Of a DNA stretch of 64,000 nt, positions 51,863-60,563 are shown one piece after another. Position 1 is the first letter of the stretch, and every line of letters begins with the position of its first letter. The position numbers and the translations under genes are program-made. Under the pieces are notes generated by a model. That model was given only the letters and a program-made list of their open reading frames with translations. It had not been told where the DNA came from and searched no databases. The DNA comes from Methanoculleus sp. 7T (GTDB lineage Archaea; Halobacteriota; Methanomicrobia; Methanomicrobiales; Methanoculleaceae), in NCBI RefSeq assembly GCF_023195915.1, contig NZ_JALPRP010000002.1, forward strand, positions 248,001 through 312,000, read 5' to 3'.

Positions 51863-52144
51863 GTGTTCACCGTTCTGATCGAGAAAAAGGCACGGGAGTT
51901 CTTAAAGGGGCTCCCCCCAAAAACTCGGCGCATCATCGTTGAAAGGATCCAGGATCTCGCGGATGACCCGTTTCCAGGAGGAAACAAGGAAAAACTTGAG
52001 TGTCCCCATCCCCCTGCAGTTTATCGCCTCCATATCAGCAGATCCTTCACCGTCTTTTACATCATTGAGCACGAGGAGAGCGCCGTCAAGATCGAGAAGA
52101 TCGTGACGATCGAGAGGGCCCACAAGGAGTATTCACGCCGGTGA
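51863..52144 (+). CDS. RelE/ParE-type toxin
   Basis: A 93-residue protein with the RelE fold: FTVLIEKKAREFLKGLPPKT helix, IQDLADDPFPGGNKEKLE, YRLHISRSFTVFYIIEHEE and a basic VTIERAHKEYSRR end, which contains the arginine- and histidine-rich part used by RelE toxins to cut mRNA on the ribosome. It starts at GTG. With the upstream antitoxin it forms one of the few intact pairs in this region. Confidence 0.78.
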   Translation: MFTVLIEKKAREFLKGLPPKTRRIIVERIQDLADDPFPGGNKEKLECPHPPAVYRLHISRSFTVFYIIEHEESAVKIEKIVTIERAHKEYSRR

Positions 52145-52154
52145 GGTCCGAGCC

Positions 52155-52375
52155 GTGCCCGCGGCTCCGGATGATGGCGAAGCCGGCCCGCAGGCCTCGG
52201 TGCTCTACGAGATCCCAAAAGAGGTGGTGGCGGAGGCGATCGTCAACGCCGTCGCCCACGGTGACTACACGAGCAACGGCAGTGTCCAGGTGATGCTCTT
52301 TTCAGACCGGCCTCGCGATCTGGAACCCGGGCACCCTCCTGCCGTCGCTGACCATCGATAATTATCAAGGCGTTT
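52155..52375 (+). pseudogene. remnant of the central domain of a COG2865 regulator
   Basis: SVLYEIPKEVVAEAIVNAVA and HGDYTSNGSVQVMLFSDR are the ATP-binding segment of COG2865 regulators (the usual HRDY is HGDY here). The following part, AIWNPGTLLPSLTID, is in another frame. Neither the AlbA_2 nor the C-terminal domain is present. It is a different relic from that at 49123. Confidence 0.6.
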
Positions 52376-52398
52376 CTCTACCTCTCCGGAAAGGAGGG

Positions 52399-52580
52399 AT
52401 TACTTGGTCATTCTGTCGCAGACCTTCTGAACCGGGCCTCTTCGCTCAATAGCGTTTTCGATACCGTCTGGCAGGCAAGGACTCTTGATCTCTATTATAT
52501 CCCAACCCGCGATCCAAATGGGATCCCTGGAGGCCTGCCGCATGACGTGTTCGAGCAGGGTGATGGGAAAAGGCTCTGAT
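52399..52580 (+). pseudogene. C-terminal remnant of a HEPN domain gene
   Basis: The frame reads LLGHSVADLLNRASSLNSVF and then LDLYYIPTRDPNGIPGGLPH. The YYIPTRxPNG-PGG-PH sequence is typical of the end of HEPN (PF05168-type) proteins. A TGA follows at about 52578. No start or first half can be found. Confidence 0.6.
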
Positions 52581-52639
52581 GCTCGCCGCCGTTATCAACC
52601 TCGCCAAAGAAAAATTCACGGATTAGTTGGTCAGGCGTA

Positions 52640-53280
52640 GCCGCAGACCTGCGCACGTGTGTGTAGCCCACGCCGTTGTCTGCACTTGTCCGGATGCTAC
52701 TATTGGGATAGAGGGCTCGTGCTCTGACTTCTGTCAGTCTTGTCCGCTGGATACAGCATTTACCGGGTCTGGTTGGCACAGGCCACGTTCTGGCTGGACG
52801 ATGAGCCCACGATAATGACAGCAATGACAGCAGGTTTCAGCAGAATGACAGCAACTGCTGTCAACGAGAAAGCGCCCGGAGCGAGGAGGGTTCTGAAAAC
52901 AGCTCTCAATATGAGGGTAGTAACTGTACAAGTACACATATGTACAGCAGAATGAGAGAACGGAGAGCACGGGCGAGAAGACTTCCGGTGATGATTGAGG
53001 TGCCTGCGTTTCCCGCACTGCTGTCATTCAACCGTCGAAAAACCCATATTGCAGTCCGAACGGCGAAAACCCCCATTTCGTCGCGCCGTTGAATGACAGC
53101 ACCTGCTGTCAACGTGCTGTCACCTGCTGTCACTCTCCACTCCCGATCAACCCCGCGGACTCCAGCCCCCTCCCGGCGGCAAAGGACAAACCCTGTCACG
53201 TCTGCAACCGGCGGCCGACGCCGCCGGTGATGCGGGGCGGCGGCGGGAACAGATACCCCTGTTACGACCGTCTTTCGGAG
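52640..53280 (+). pseudogene. decayed copy 3 of an unrecognised zinc-finger/HTH gene
   Basis: A short frame with IYRVWLAQATFWLDDEP (about 52760-52810) matches VYRQWARGAEVWLDDG of the other two copies. It is followed by a region full of TGACAGCA words (see 52814-53140), and about 53190-53265 encodes CHVCNRRPTPPVMRGG ... CYDRL, comparable to their CDVC...CYARL zinc finger. Stops and frame changes lie between. The family is unknown to me. Confidence 0.4.
52814..53140. repeat. scattered TGACAGCA/TGCTGTCA octamers
   Basis: At least eight copies of TGACAGCA or its reverse complement TGCTGTCA occur: three direct and one inverted within 52815-52862, then more at about 53019 and 53093-53140. They are spaced irregularly. 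Such grouping is unlikely by chance and resembles iterons or a cluster of protein-binding sites. Confidence 0.55.
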
Positions 53281-53319
53281 GCGAAGCGGCCCGGGAAGGT
53301 GCACCCCCTCCAGCGGCCG

Positions 53320-53469
53320 TTGCCCTCCCACGAGATCCGGGACCGCCACCACGTCCACGTCTGGGACGCACTTCTCGCAGCAATCGAGTCCGGCATCGAC
53401 ACTATCATCACGGAGGAGGCACATCTCCGGCGCATCCCCGGGATCACGGTCGCGAACCCCTGCCGGTAG
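53320..53469 (+). pseudogene. C-terminal fragment of a PIN-domain (VapC-like) toxin
   Basis: The final 40 residues, VHVWDALLAAIESGIDTIIT then EEAHLRRIPGITVANP, are the end of a PIN-domain toxin, with the conserved Asp of the DALLAA helix and the TE-D/E-H strand. The first two thirds of the domain are replaced by the zinc-finger gene relic upstream. Confidence 0.65.
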
Positions 53470-53714
53470 ACGGGATGCGGAAGACCGCACCGGAGATCGG
53501 CGGCTCAGCCTGCACCTGCGACAGCTTCGCGTTCCCTCGTAACAGCACCGCTCCCCGGTCACTTCTTCGCCCACCCGCATCTGCTCCACGCAAGACCACG
53601 TCGCCATCCTTGCAACCGTTGCCTCCCGCGAAGACGCAAAGACCGCGGATGTATTGCCGATCCCTCTCGCGCACGAAAAAAGAGCCTGCCCGCGGATAAT
53701 GGCCGCCCGACGCA

Positions 53715-54098
53715 TTAGAGCGCCTTATCGAGCACTATCCACGACTCGTTATCGACAAACCTCCCGACAACCACAACCCGGACCGCCTCCTTCGAGGTAT
53801 ACGTCTCAGTCGCCCCGGCCCGGGCATCGAGTGTAAAGTTATCGTTCGCCCCTCCCACCCCGCCGATCCAGCACCGGATCTCGGATGCCCGGTCCATGTT
53901 CATGCCGCCGTGGTTCACGAACGTGATCACATCTCCCGACCGCGTCGCCGTCACCACGGCAGTCTTCGGCTCCTCAGGAAGAAGTTCCATCCCGAAGACC
54001 ATCGACCCCGCAATCGCCGCAAGGATGACCACCATGGCCACCATGAGGATCGTGCCCACCACCTCCGAGACGCCGCCTTCCCGGTCCCTACCCACCAT
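53715..54098 (-). CDS. archaeal pilin-like protein
   Basis: A 127-residue protein starting at the ATG at 54098. The leader GRDREGGVSEVVGTILMVAM and following hydrophobic helix (residues 9-35) match archaeal pilin N-terminal domains, with the peptidase site before VSEVVG. The remainder is a short beta domain (GDVITFVNHGGMNMD ... RCWIGGVGGANDN). A TATA element (CTTTTATACAG, about 54119-54129) lies about 25 bases upstream of the start, suggesting a short leader. The protein is encoded alone. Confidence 0.82.
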   Translation of the reverse strand: MVGRDREGGVSEVVGTILMVAMVVILAAIAGSMVFGMELLPEEPKTAVVTATRSGDVITFVNHGGMNMDRASEIRCWIGGVGGANDNFTLDARAGATETYTSKEAVRVVVVGRFVDNESWIVLDKAL

Positions 54099-54374
54099 AT
54101 ACGGGATAATCTTGGGTCTCTGTATAAAAGGCTGCCCATATCGCAACGGCCGGGAGAAATACTTCCCCTCCGGCGGCAATAAGGGCGGGAAATTTTGTTG
54201 TAGGAACCGGCCCGCCCCGGAGCCGGAAGAATTCGTCAGCAGCTCGGCCGGAGTGAACACCCTCTATATTCATGTTCCGCTCTGCAACGGGCCCTCTGCG
54301 CAGCGCTGGATGGCTAAATCAGAAGATATATCGTCGTTGCTACGATACCTCTTCATTTAGATACCACCGAGGTA

Positions 54375-54800
54375 ATGGAATTGCCGAACTTCTGTCCTGA
54401 ATGCGGAAACCAGCTCATCAGCCCGAAAGCCGAGATCTGCCCTAATTGCGGGGTCAGGCTCAAAACAAACCCCGAGAAGAGTCCCGTCATTGCAGCGCTC
54501 TGCTCCTTTGCATTCACCGGCCTGGGGCAGGTTTACAACGGGGACGCCGGCCGGGGCGTTCTCATCCTTCTCGGGACGTATCTGGGCCTCCTAGTTCTCA
54601 TCATCCCGGGTCTCGCCGTCTTCATCTACGGGATTTACGATGCGTACAAAACGGCAAAACGGATGAACGCGAGCGAGATCCCTTACCGGGAGACAAACGT
54701 CCTCCACATGGTCCTGTTCGTGGTCCTCTGGTTCTTCGGTGTCATCGCGTTCTTCGTCATGGCCGCAATCGTGGCGGCATTCGCCTTTGCGGTATACTAA
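54375..54800 (+). CDS. zinc-ribbon membrane protein (TM2-like)
   Basis: A 141-residue protein: a zinc ribbon with CPECG and CPNCG (residues 8-26), then three membrane segments (about 40-60, 65-90 and 110-140). The short LGQVYNGDAGRGVLI loop is typical of TM2/small zinc-ribbon membrane proteins. The role is unknown; such proteins are widespread in methanogens. It has a purine-rich site shortly before its ATG. Confidence 0.8.
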   Translation: MELPNFCPECGNQLISPKAEICPNCGVRLKTNPEKSPVIAALCSFAFTGLGQVYNGDAGRGVLILLGTYLGLLVLIIPGLAVFIYGIYDAYKTAKRMNASEIPYRETNVLHMVLFVVLWFFGVIAFFVMAAIVAAFAFAVY

Positions 54801-54866
54801 CCGACACCCTTTTTTCCCGGCGGCCGCTCGACCCGCGTCTCTTTCATCCCCCGCATACTACTCCGT

Positions 54867-55098
54867 ATGCCAGTAGAGACGATCGCGTTCGAGATCACCG
54901 GGTCCGACCGAGGCCGGTTGAACCGTCTGCGCCGCTACCCAAGAGAACCATACCGGTCCATAGTTCGCCGACTCCTGGACCAGAGCGAGGACCCCGAGCC
55001 CCGGGACACTCGCCGAGATCCGGGCATCGCTTGATGAGATCAGGCGGGGCGGGTTTGTGACGCACGAGGAGTTGAAGCGGGATCTGGGGATTGAGTGA
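54867..55098 (+). pseudogene. RelB-like antitoxin with a frameshift
   Basis: The ATG at 54867 begins PVETIAFEITGSDRGRLNRL and RRYPREPYRSIVRRLLDQSE, an archaeal antitoxin N-terminus. That frame stops at 55034. The expected end, LAEIRASLDEIRRGGFVTHE then ELKRDLGIE, is in another frame and finishes at the TGA at 55096-55098, overlapping the toxin start. An indel near 54995-55010 breaks it. Confidence 0.65.
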
Positions 55099-55352
55099 GA
55101 TGCTCGCTCACCTACCCGAAAAAAGTCCGGCGCAAGTTAAAGCGTCTCCCAAAGGAGGCTGCCGCCGGGATAATCAGAGCGCTTGAACTGCTGGCTGAAG
55201 AAGAATCTCCCCACCTGCAGGTGAAGCACCTGACGAACTCACCGCTATTCTCCCTGCGCGTAGGGGTGTACCGAGTGATCCTGGCGTTTGAGCACCAACA
55301 ACTCGTTAGTGTGGCGATCGATCCCGACCATCGAAAGAATGCCTATGATTAA
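55095..55352 (+). CDS. RelE-like toxin with a broken antitoxin
   Basis: An 85-residue basic protein: YPKKVRRKLKRLPKEAAAGI, HLQVKHLTNSPLFSLRVGVY and the IDPDHRKNAYD end follow the RelE fold with the usual basic and histidine residues near the C-terminus. The GTG start overlaps the antitoxin stop (GTGA), as in active pairs. Since the antitoxin is frameshifted, the toxin would be unopposed unless it is silent or neutralised by another antitoxin. Confidence 0.75.
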   Translation: MRCSLTYPKKVRRKLKRLPKEAAAGIIRALELLAEEESPHLQVKHLTNSPLFSLRVGVYRVILAFEHQQLVSVAIDPDHRKNAYD

Positions 55353-55950
55353 CCTGTGAGATGCCGTGTGAACTTCCCCGTCGTCTACATTCCTGCTGCA
55401 TCGGAAGGGGCTGTTACAGTAGACGAGTTACCGTATCATCTTCCGATGGTCCGGTACGATACAGTAAAATCCTCCCCGGATTGTAAACCGATATTCAGCC
55501 GGTGACACCTCCGGGCCGGGCTTCTCCGCCCCTCCGGGGCACCCGACGATACGGTACATTCGAACAGCCAGCACAAAAGACGCCGTCAGCCGAGCGCAAC
55601 CGCACGAACCGGCGCCGCGAGTGACGGACGAGTTCGGCCTCTTTTGCACGCCGCTGGGTGCTATATATAGTTGACGCCGGAACGGTTGCGTGGACCTGCC
55701 CATACGGAAGACCACGGCCAGCGTTCTCCCAGCTCGCGGGAGGCGTACTGGGCGGTGCCGGTTTCGGCCTGCCGCCCGGGGTTTCGGTAGAAAACCAGCA
55801 TTCAAAACCACCCCGCGGAACGACGCGTGCCGGCGCTCATTCCTTTGCATCTCTCACCGAGGGCGCTTGAGAGGGGCCTTTTGGATCCTCCTACACCCGC
55901 TAGGCTGCATGAGACATTCTATTTTTTATTATAATAATCTCTGAATATTA
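55353..55950. other. gene-free interval
   Basis: About 600 bases without a supported gene. Minus-strand frames at 55428-55850 lack family resemblance and sit in atypical sequence. A TATATATAG word occurs near 55662 and an AT-rich run near 55920-55950. Confidence 0.45.
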
Positions 55951-55954
55951 CCCC

Positions 55955-56150
55955 CGTAAAGGTTATATATTTATACCGCCATTCCCAGTTTCACCGGCTA
56001 CCTTATGACCGGGCCTTAAATCGGAATTTGCACTCCGTCCGCCGGGTGCTCCCCGGAGCACTCGCTTTAGCCAGCCCGTTTGTTCCTACCGATAGGTATG
56101 TACCTCGGGTCTCGGTTGCGGAGAACGGAGATCACACAAGGGGGAAAAGA
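55955..56150 (+). promoter_or_regulatory. promoter, leader and ribosome-binding site of large surface protein
   Basis: TATA element GGTTATATATTTATACC (about 55961-55977), a leader of about 150 bases, then AAGGGGGAAAAGA directly before the ATG at 56151. The AAGGGGG type of ribosome-binding site is the same as for the fasciclin genes. Confidence 0.6.
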
Positions 56151-59100
56151 ATGACTAAAATTACGCATCTGGCACTATTTTGTGCAGTTGTCGTCATCGG
56201 GATGCTGATACCGCCGGCAATGGCGGTAGATGCTGCGCCGGGGGAGCATGTCTATCGCTTCTTCGACAAGGCGCAGGACCGTCCCGATATCGACGGCGAC
56301 ATGATCGTCTGGGAAGATGACCGGAACGACGAACAGAAGAACGGGAACAAGGACATCTACTTTGCGACGATAGACGATATCCGGAATACAAAAGACGGCC
56401 GCTCTTTCGGCGAGCAGATAACGGACAATCCTGCCTCGCAGGAGAAACCGTCCATCTCGGGCGACCACATCGTCTGGCAGGATAACCGGAATGGGAACTG
56501 GGATATCTATCTCTACAAGCGATCTACAGGAAAGGAAGAACTCCTCACCGGCACGGGCAACCAGTGGATGCCCGAAATCTCCGGAAACTACGTTGCCTGG
56601 TACGACGACAGCAGCGGCAGGACAAACATCGTACTCTACGACATCGCCGCCGGGCGCGTGAAGGACGTCATCGACTGCGACGCAAGGACAACCATCCCCG
56701 GCGCATCGACTGAGTTCAAGCCCGCACTCTCGGAGAAGTATGTCGCTTGGGTGGAAGATGTGGACGCGAGGATCCGGTACTATGACATCGCGGCCGGCAA
56801 AACCATAGGCCCGGTCTCCACGAGCACGGCGGTTCAGTGCTGGCCTTCGCTCTCAGGAAGCCTTATCGCTTGGGAGGATTACCGAAACGGTAATCCCGAC
56901 ATCTATATGACCGATCTCGCGAATCCGTCCGAAGGAGAGCGGAGAATCACCCCCGACACTTCCGAACAGGTCTCGCCGGCGATCAGTGAGAGCATCATCG
57001 CCTGGGAGGACAAGCGGAGTGCGCCGCGGAGCATCTACATGTACGACCTCTCCACTGGGAAGGAGGTGTATGTATTTCGCTCGGTAGACGAGGACGATGA
57101 ACAACTCTACCCCGCCGTCAGCGGCAACACGATCGTCTGGCAGCGCGGCACGAGCCCTAACTCGAACATCTACATCTTCAACTACCAGCTCGGAGGGGAG
57201 GTCCCCAAGGTCACGAACATCACGATCAGCCCCCCCACCGCCACCCTTAAGGTCGACGGCACGAAGCAGTTCGAGGCAACCGCCTTCGACCAGTCTGGGA
57301 AACCCATGGCCGGGGTTGCGTTCGACTGGGATAGCAGTAACAAAACCGTAGGGACCATTGACGCGGCAGGCATCTTCACCGCTCATGCCGCGGGCACGAC
57401 TGATGTCATCGCAACGGCCGACGGGTTCTCTGTCAGAGTCGCCGTCACCGTCAACGCTCCGGCGCCGGTCGAGCGGGTGTTTACAAGTATCGCGATCGAG
57501 TCGCCCGTGGCTACCGTGGCTGTCGACGAGACGAAGGCGTTCAACGCAACTGCCCTTGACCAATTCGACGAAAAAATGATCGGGATTACGATCGACTGGA
57601 CGAGCAGCAACGAGACCGTCGGAACCATCGTAAAGGAGACCGGCCTCTTCAGCGCTCACGCTCCGGGCACGACGACCGTCACCGCGTTTAACGGCAACAT
57701 ATCCGCGAACGCAAGCGTCACCGTCACTGCCGAACCCCCGGTTCTCGATAGCATCGAAGTTGCATCGACCGAGATCACCCTTAAGGTCGACGGCACGGAG
57801 CAGTTCACAGCAATCCTCCGCGACCAGTTCGGCAATGAAATCGACGGGATCACGATCGACTGGACCAGCAGCAACACAACCGTCGGAACCATCGTAAAGG
57901 AGACCGGCCTCTTCACCGCTCACGCTCCGGGCACGACGACCGTCACCGCCTCCGCAGACGGCAAGTCCACAGATGCGGTCGTCACGGTCACCGCCGCAGC
58001 CCCGGTCGATCCGGTCGACCCGGTCCTAAAGAGGATCAAACTCGACCCGACCAAGGCCGCCCTCGTGATCAACGAGACGAAGGCGTTCAAGGCGACCGCC
58101 CTCGACCAAGATGACAATCCCATGACCGGGGTTGCGATCAACTGGACGAGCAGCAACAAGACTGTGGGGACCGTCGATGCCGCCGGCCTCTTCACCGCTT
58201 ACGCCGCGGGCACGACTGACGTCATCGCATCGAACGGCGACATCTCTGCCAAGGCCGCCGTCACCGTCACCGCTGCAGCCCCGGTCGACCCGGTCCTGAG
58301 CGAGATCAAGGTCACGCCGTCCCGGGCCACCCTGGAGGTCGGCGACGACCAGAGGTTCATGGCGACCGCCTTCGACCAGAACCACAACGTTATATCCGCA
58401 GGTAAGGTCGTCTGGACGAGCAGCAACGAGACCGTCGGGACCGTCGACGAAACTGGAATCCTCACCGCTCATGCCGCGGGCACGACGACCGTCACCGCGT
58501 CCGCAGACGGCAAGTCCGCGGAAGCGACCGTCACCGTCAACGCTGCAGGTCCGGCGTTCGGCATGATCACGGTCTCTCCGTCCGCGGCCACGCTCGCGGT
58601 CGGTGACGAACTGGAGTTCGACGCCATCGCGTTCGACCGGTTCGGTAACATCGTCGAGGACGCCAAGGTGACGTGGGAGAGCAGCGACGAATCCGTCGGG
58701 ACCATCAATGAGGCTACCGGCCTCTTCACTGCCGTCTGCGGCGGCACGACGACCGTCACCGCAACGGGAGACGGGGTCTCCGGAACCGCAACCGTCACCG
58801 TGAACTCTGGTGAGCCGGTCCCCACCAGCATCGTCATTACGCCGGCGGCAATCACGCTCGCCAAAGGCGACACCGGGACCTTTACCGCGACCATAGACGG
58901 TCAGAATGTGCGTGAGATACCGGACGTCGTGATCGACTGGAGCTGCAGTGATGAGTGCGTCGGCACGATCGAACTCTGCAGCGGCTCCTTCACCGCTCTT
59001 GACATTGGTACGGCGACCATCACCGCGACGGCGGGAGGCGTCACCGCGACGGCGGATGTAGAGGTCACCGACGAATGCTCAGGGGTCGTGATCTCTCCGT

Positions 59101-60563
59101 CGGCGATCATCCTGGAACCCAAGGACGAGTGGCAGTTCAGCGCGACCGTGTATGATCTGCAGGACAACGCAGCCGCTCCTGTGTTCTACTCTGAAGGCGG
59201 CGCCGGCACGATAACCCCGGACGGCCTCTTCACCGCCGAGTGCGAAGGGACTGCAACCATCATCGCAACGGCAGGCGACGAGACCGGGACCGCGACAGTG
59301 ACGGTCAGGCCGGCGGCGCAGCCGGATCTTGCGCGGATCGTTGTCGGCCCGTCCGACTTCTGTATCGCCGCCGGGAACAACCTGACGCTCACCGCAACCG
59401 TCTTCGACCAGTGCGGCGAAACTTCGGACGCCGAAGTGACATGGACGAGCAGCGACAAGACCGTCGGAACTATCGATGAGGCCACCGGGTTCTTCACCGC
59501 CCTCGCGGAAGGAGAAGTGACCCTCACCGCAGCGGCAGAAGGTATCTCCGGCTCCGCCTGCGTGACCGTCGGACCCTCGCTCCCGGTCCCGGCCTGCATC
59601 GAGGTCGAACCCTCCACTGCCACGCTCGCGCCCGGGGAGACCCGGGAGTTCGTCGCCACGGTCCTTGACCAGTGCGACAACACGATGGACTGGGTCAGGG
59701 TTGCCTGGTCGTGCTCCGACGAGAGCGTCGGCACACTCGACCGGGCCGGCCTCTTTGCAGCGTTCGCAGAAGGATCTGCGGACGTGAAGGCCCGGGCAGG
59801 CGACGTGGTAGAAACGGCGACGGTCACCGTCACGGCCGCACCCGTCCCCGACCCAACGCCTACCCCGACCCCGACGCCGGGAGGCAACGGCGGGTCGGCG
59901 CACTATGACTGGGGCGACGGCGGCGGCGCCACCGGACCCACCTTCTCCGCAGGGATACGCGAGAACCTGATGAGCGGCGAAACGTTCACGTTCTCGGATA
60001 TCGACGTCACGTCGGTCAGGAGCGTCGCCGTCACCGCGGCCGATGCCATACCGAGGATGATGCTGACCGTGAAGGAGGCGGGGCTCCCCTCCGTGGCTGA
60101 CCCCCCTGTGGGCGAGACCTACGAGTACTTCGATATCAGCCTCTACTGGGCGAACCCCGGCGAGATCGGCAGCGCGATGGTAACCTTTACCGTCACTGCC
60201 GACTGGCTCGAAGACCACGGCATGTCCCCCGAGGACGTCAGGCTCATGCGCTACGTCGGCGGCGCCTGGCAGTCGCTGGAGACCGAGGTCGTCGGTGAAG
60301 AGGGCGGGTTGTACCGCTTCCGGGCGACAACCCCCGGGTTCTCCACCTTCGCCATCGCTGCCGCGGCGGAGAATGAGACTGTAACCGGAGAAGAACCGAC
60401 CGTCACCGCCGGAGAAGAGACGAACGTCACGACCAACGTGACAACCGAGCCGACGACGGAGGCGACCACCGTGCCGCCGACGACGACGCCTGCAACGCCG
60501 CTCGTCTACGCACCCATCCTCGCCCCGCTCGCCTTCCTCCTCTGGCGGAGGAAGAACCACTAA
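56151..60563 (+). CDS. giant surface protein: TolB-type beta-propeller, many Ig-like repeats, PGF-pre-PGF domain
   Basis: About 1470 residues. A signal peptide (1-26) is followed by a propeller of TolB/WD40-like blades (about 30-330) repeating IVW-DxRNGxxDIY. Next come about eleven bacterial Ig-like (Big_2-type) domains of roughly 80 residues (about 340-1210), each with TLxVGxxxxFxATxxDQ...WTSSN-TVGTI...GLFTAHAPGTTTVTA. A proline/threonine linker and a PGF-pre-PGF domain follow (about 1270-1420; FSDIDVTSVRSVAV to FSTFAIAAA). The tail is Thr-rich with a final hydrophobic helix and RRKNH, a membrane anchor. The protein would stand far out from the cell and bind other cells or surfaces. The start at 56151 is chosen over the upstream GTG/ATG at 56028 because of its ribosome-binding site and signal peptide. 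Confidence 0.88.
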   Translation: MTKITHLALFCAVVVIGMLIPPAMAVDAAPGEHVYRFFDKAQDRPDIDGDMIVWEDDRNDEQKNGNKDIYFATIDDIRNTKDGRSFGEQITDNPASQEKPSISGDHIVWQDNRNGNWDIYLYKRSTGKEELLTGTGNQWMPEISGNYVAWYDDSSGRTNIVLYDIAAGRVKDVIDCDARTTIPGASTEFKPALSEKYVAWVEDVDARIRYYDIAAGKTIGPVSTSTAVQCWPSLSGSLIAWEDYRNGNPDIYMTDLANPSEGERRITPDTSEQVSPAISESIIAWEDKRSAPRSIYMYDLSTGKEVYVFRSVDEDDEQLYPAVSGNTIVWQRGTSPNSNIYIFNYQLGGEVPKVTNITISPPTATLKVDGTKQFEATAFDQSGKPMAGVAFDWDSSNKTVGTIDAAGIFTAHAAGTTDVIATADGFSVRVAVTVNAPAPVERVFTSIAIESPVATVAVDETKAFNATALDQFDEKMIGITIDWTSSNETVGTIVKETGLFSAHAPGTTTVTAFNGNISANASVTVTAEPPVLDSIEVASTEITLKVDGTEQFTAILRDQFGNEIDGITIDWTSSNTTVGTIVKETGLFTAHAPGTTTVTASADGKSTDAVVTVTAAAPVDPVDPVLKRIKLDPTKAALVINETKAFKATALDQDDNPMTGVAINWTSSNKTVGTVDAAGLFTAYAAGTTDVIASNGDISAKAAVTVTAAAPVDPVLSEIKVTPSRATLEVGDDQRFMATAFDQNHNVISAGKVVWTSSNETVGTVDETGILTAHAAGTTTVTASADGKSAEATVTVNAAGPAFGMITVSPSAATLAVGDELEFDAIAFDRFGNIVEDAKVTWESSDESVGTINEATGLFTAVCGGTTTVTATGDGVSGTATVTVNSGEPVPTSIVITPAAITLAKGDTGTFTATIDGQNVREIPDVVIDWSCSDECVGTIELCSGSFTALDIGTATITATAGGVTATADVEVTDECSGVVISPSAIILEPKDEWQFSATVYDLQDNAAAPVFYSEGGAGTITPDGLFTAECEGTATIIATAGDETGTATVTVRPAAQPDLARIVVGPSDFCIAAGNNLTLTATVFDQCGETSDAEVTWTSSDKTVGTIDEATGFFTALAEGEVTLTAAAEGISGSACVTVGPSLPVPACIEVEPSTATLAPGETREFVATVLDQCDNTMDWVRVAWSCSDESVGTLDRAGLFAAFAEGSADVKARAGDVVETATVTVTAAPVPDPTPTPTPTPGGNGGSAHYDWGDGGGATGPTFSAGIRENLMSGETFTFSDIDVTSVRSVAVTAADAIPRMMLTVKEAGLPSVADPPVGETYEYFDISLYWANPGEIGSAMVTFTVTADWLEDHGMSPEDVRLMRYVGGAWQSLETEVVGEEGGLYRFRATTPGFSTFAIAAAAENETVTGEEPTVTAGEETNVTTNVTTEPTTEATTVPPTTTPATPLVYAPILAPLAFLLWRRKNH

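Noticed and set aside
42361-55352. Insertion sequence or integrase as cause of the accessory zone
   Set aside because: No transposase, integrase or terminal inverted repeats were found on either strand.
55428-55850. 140-codon minus-strand frame
   Set aside because: No recognisable domain, atypical composition and no promoter; treated as gene-free.
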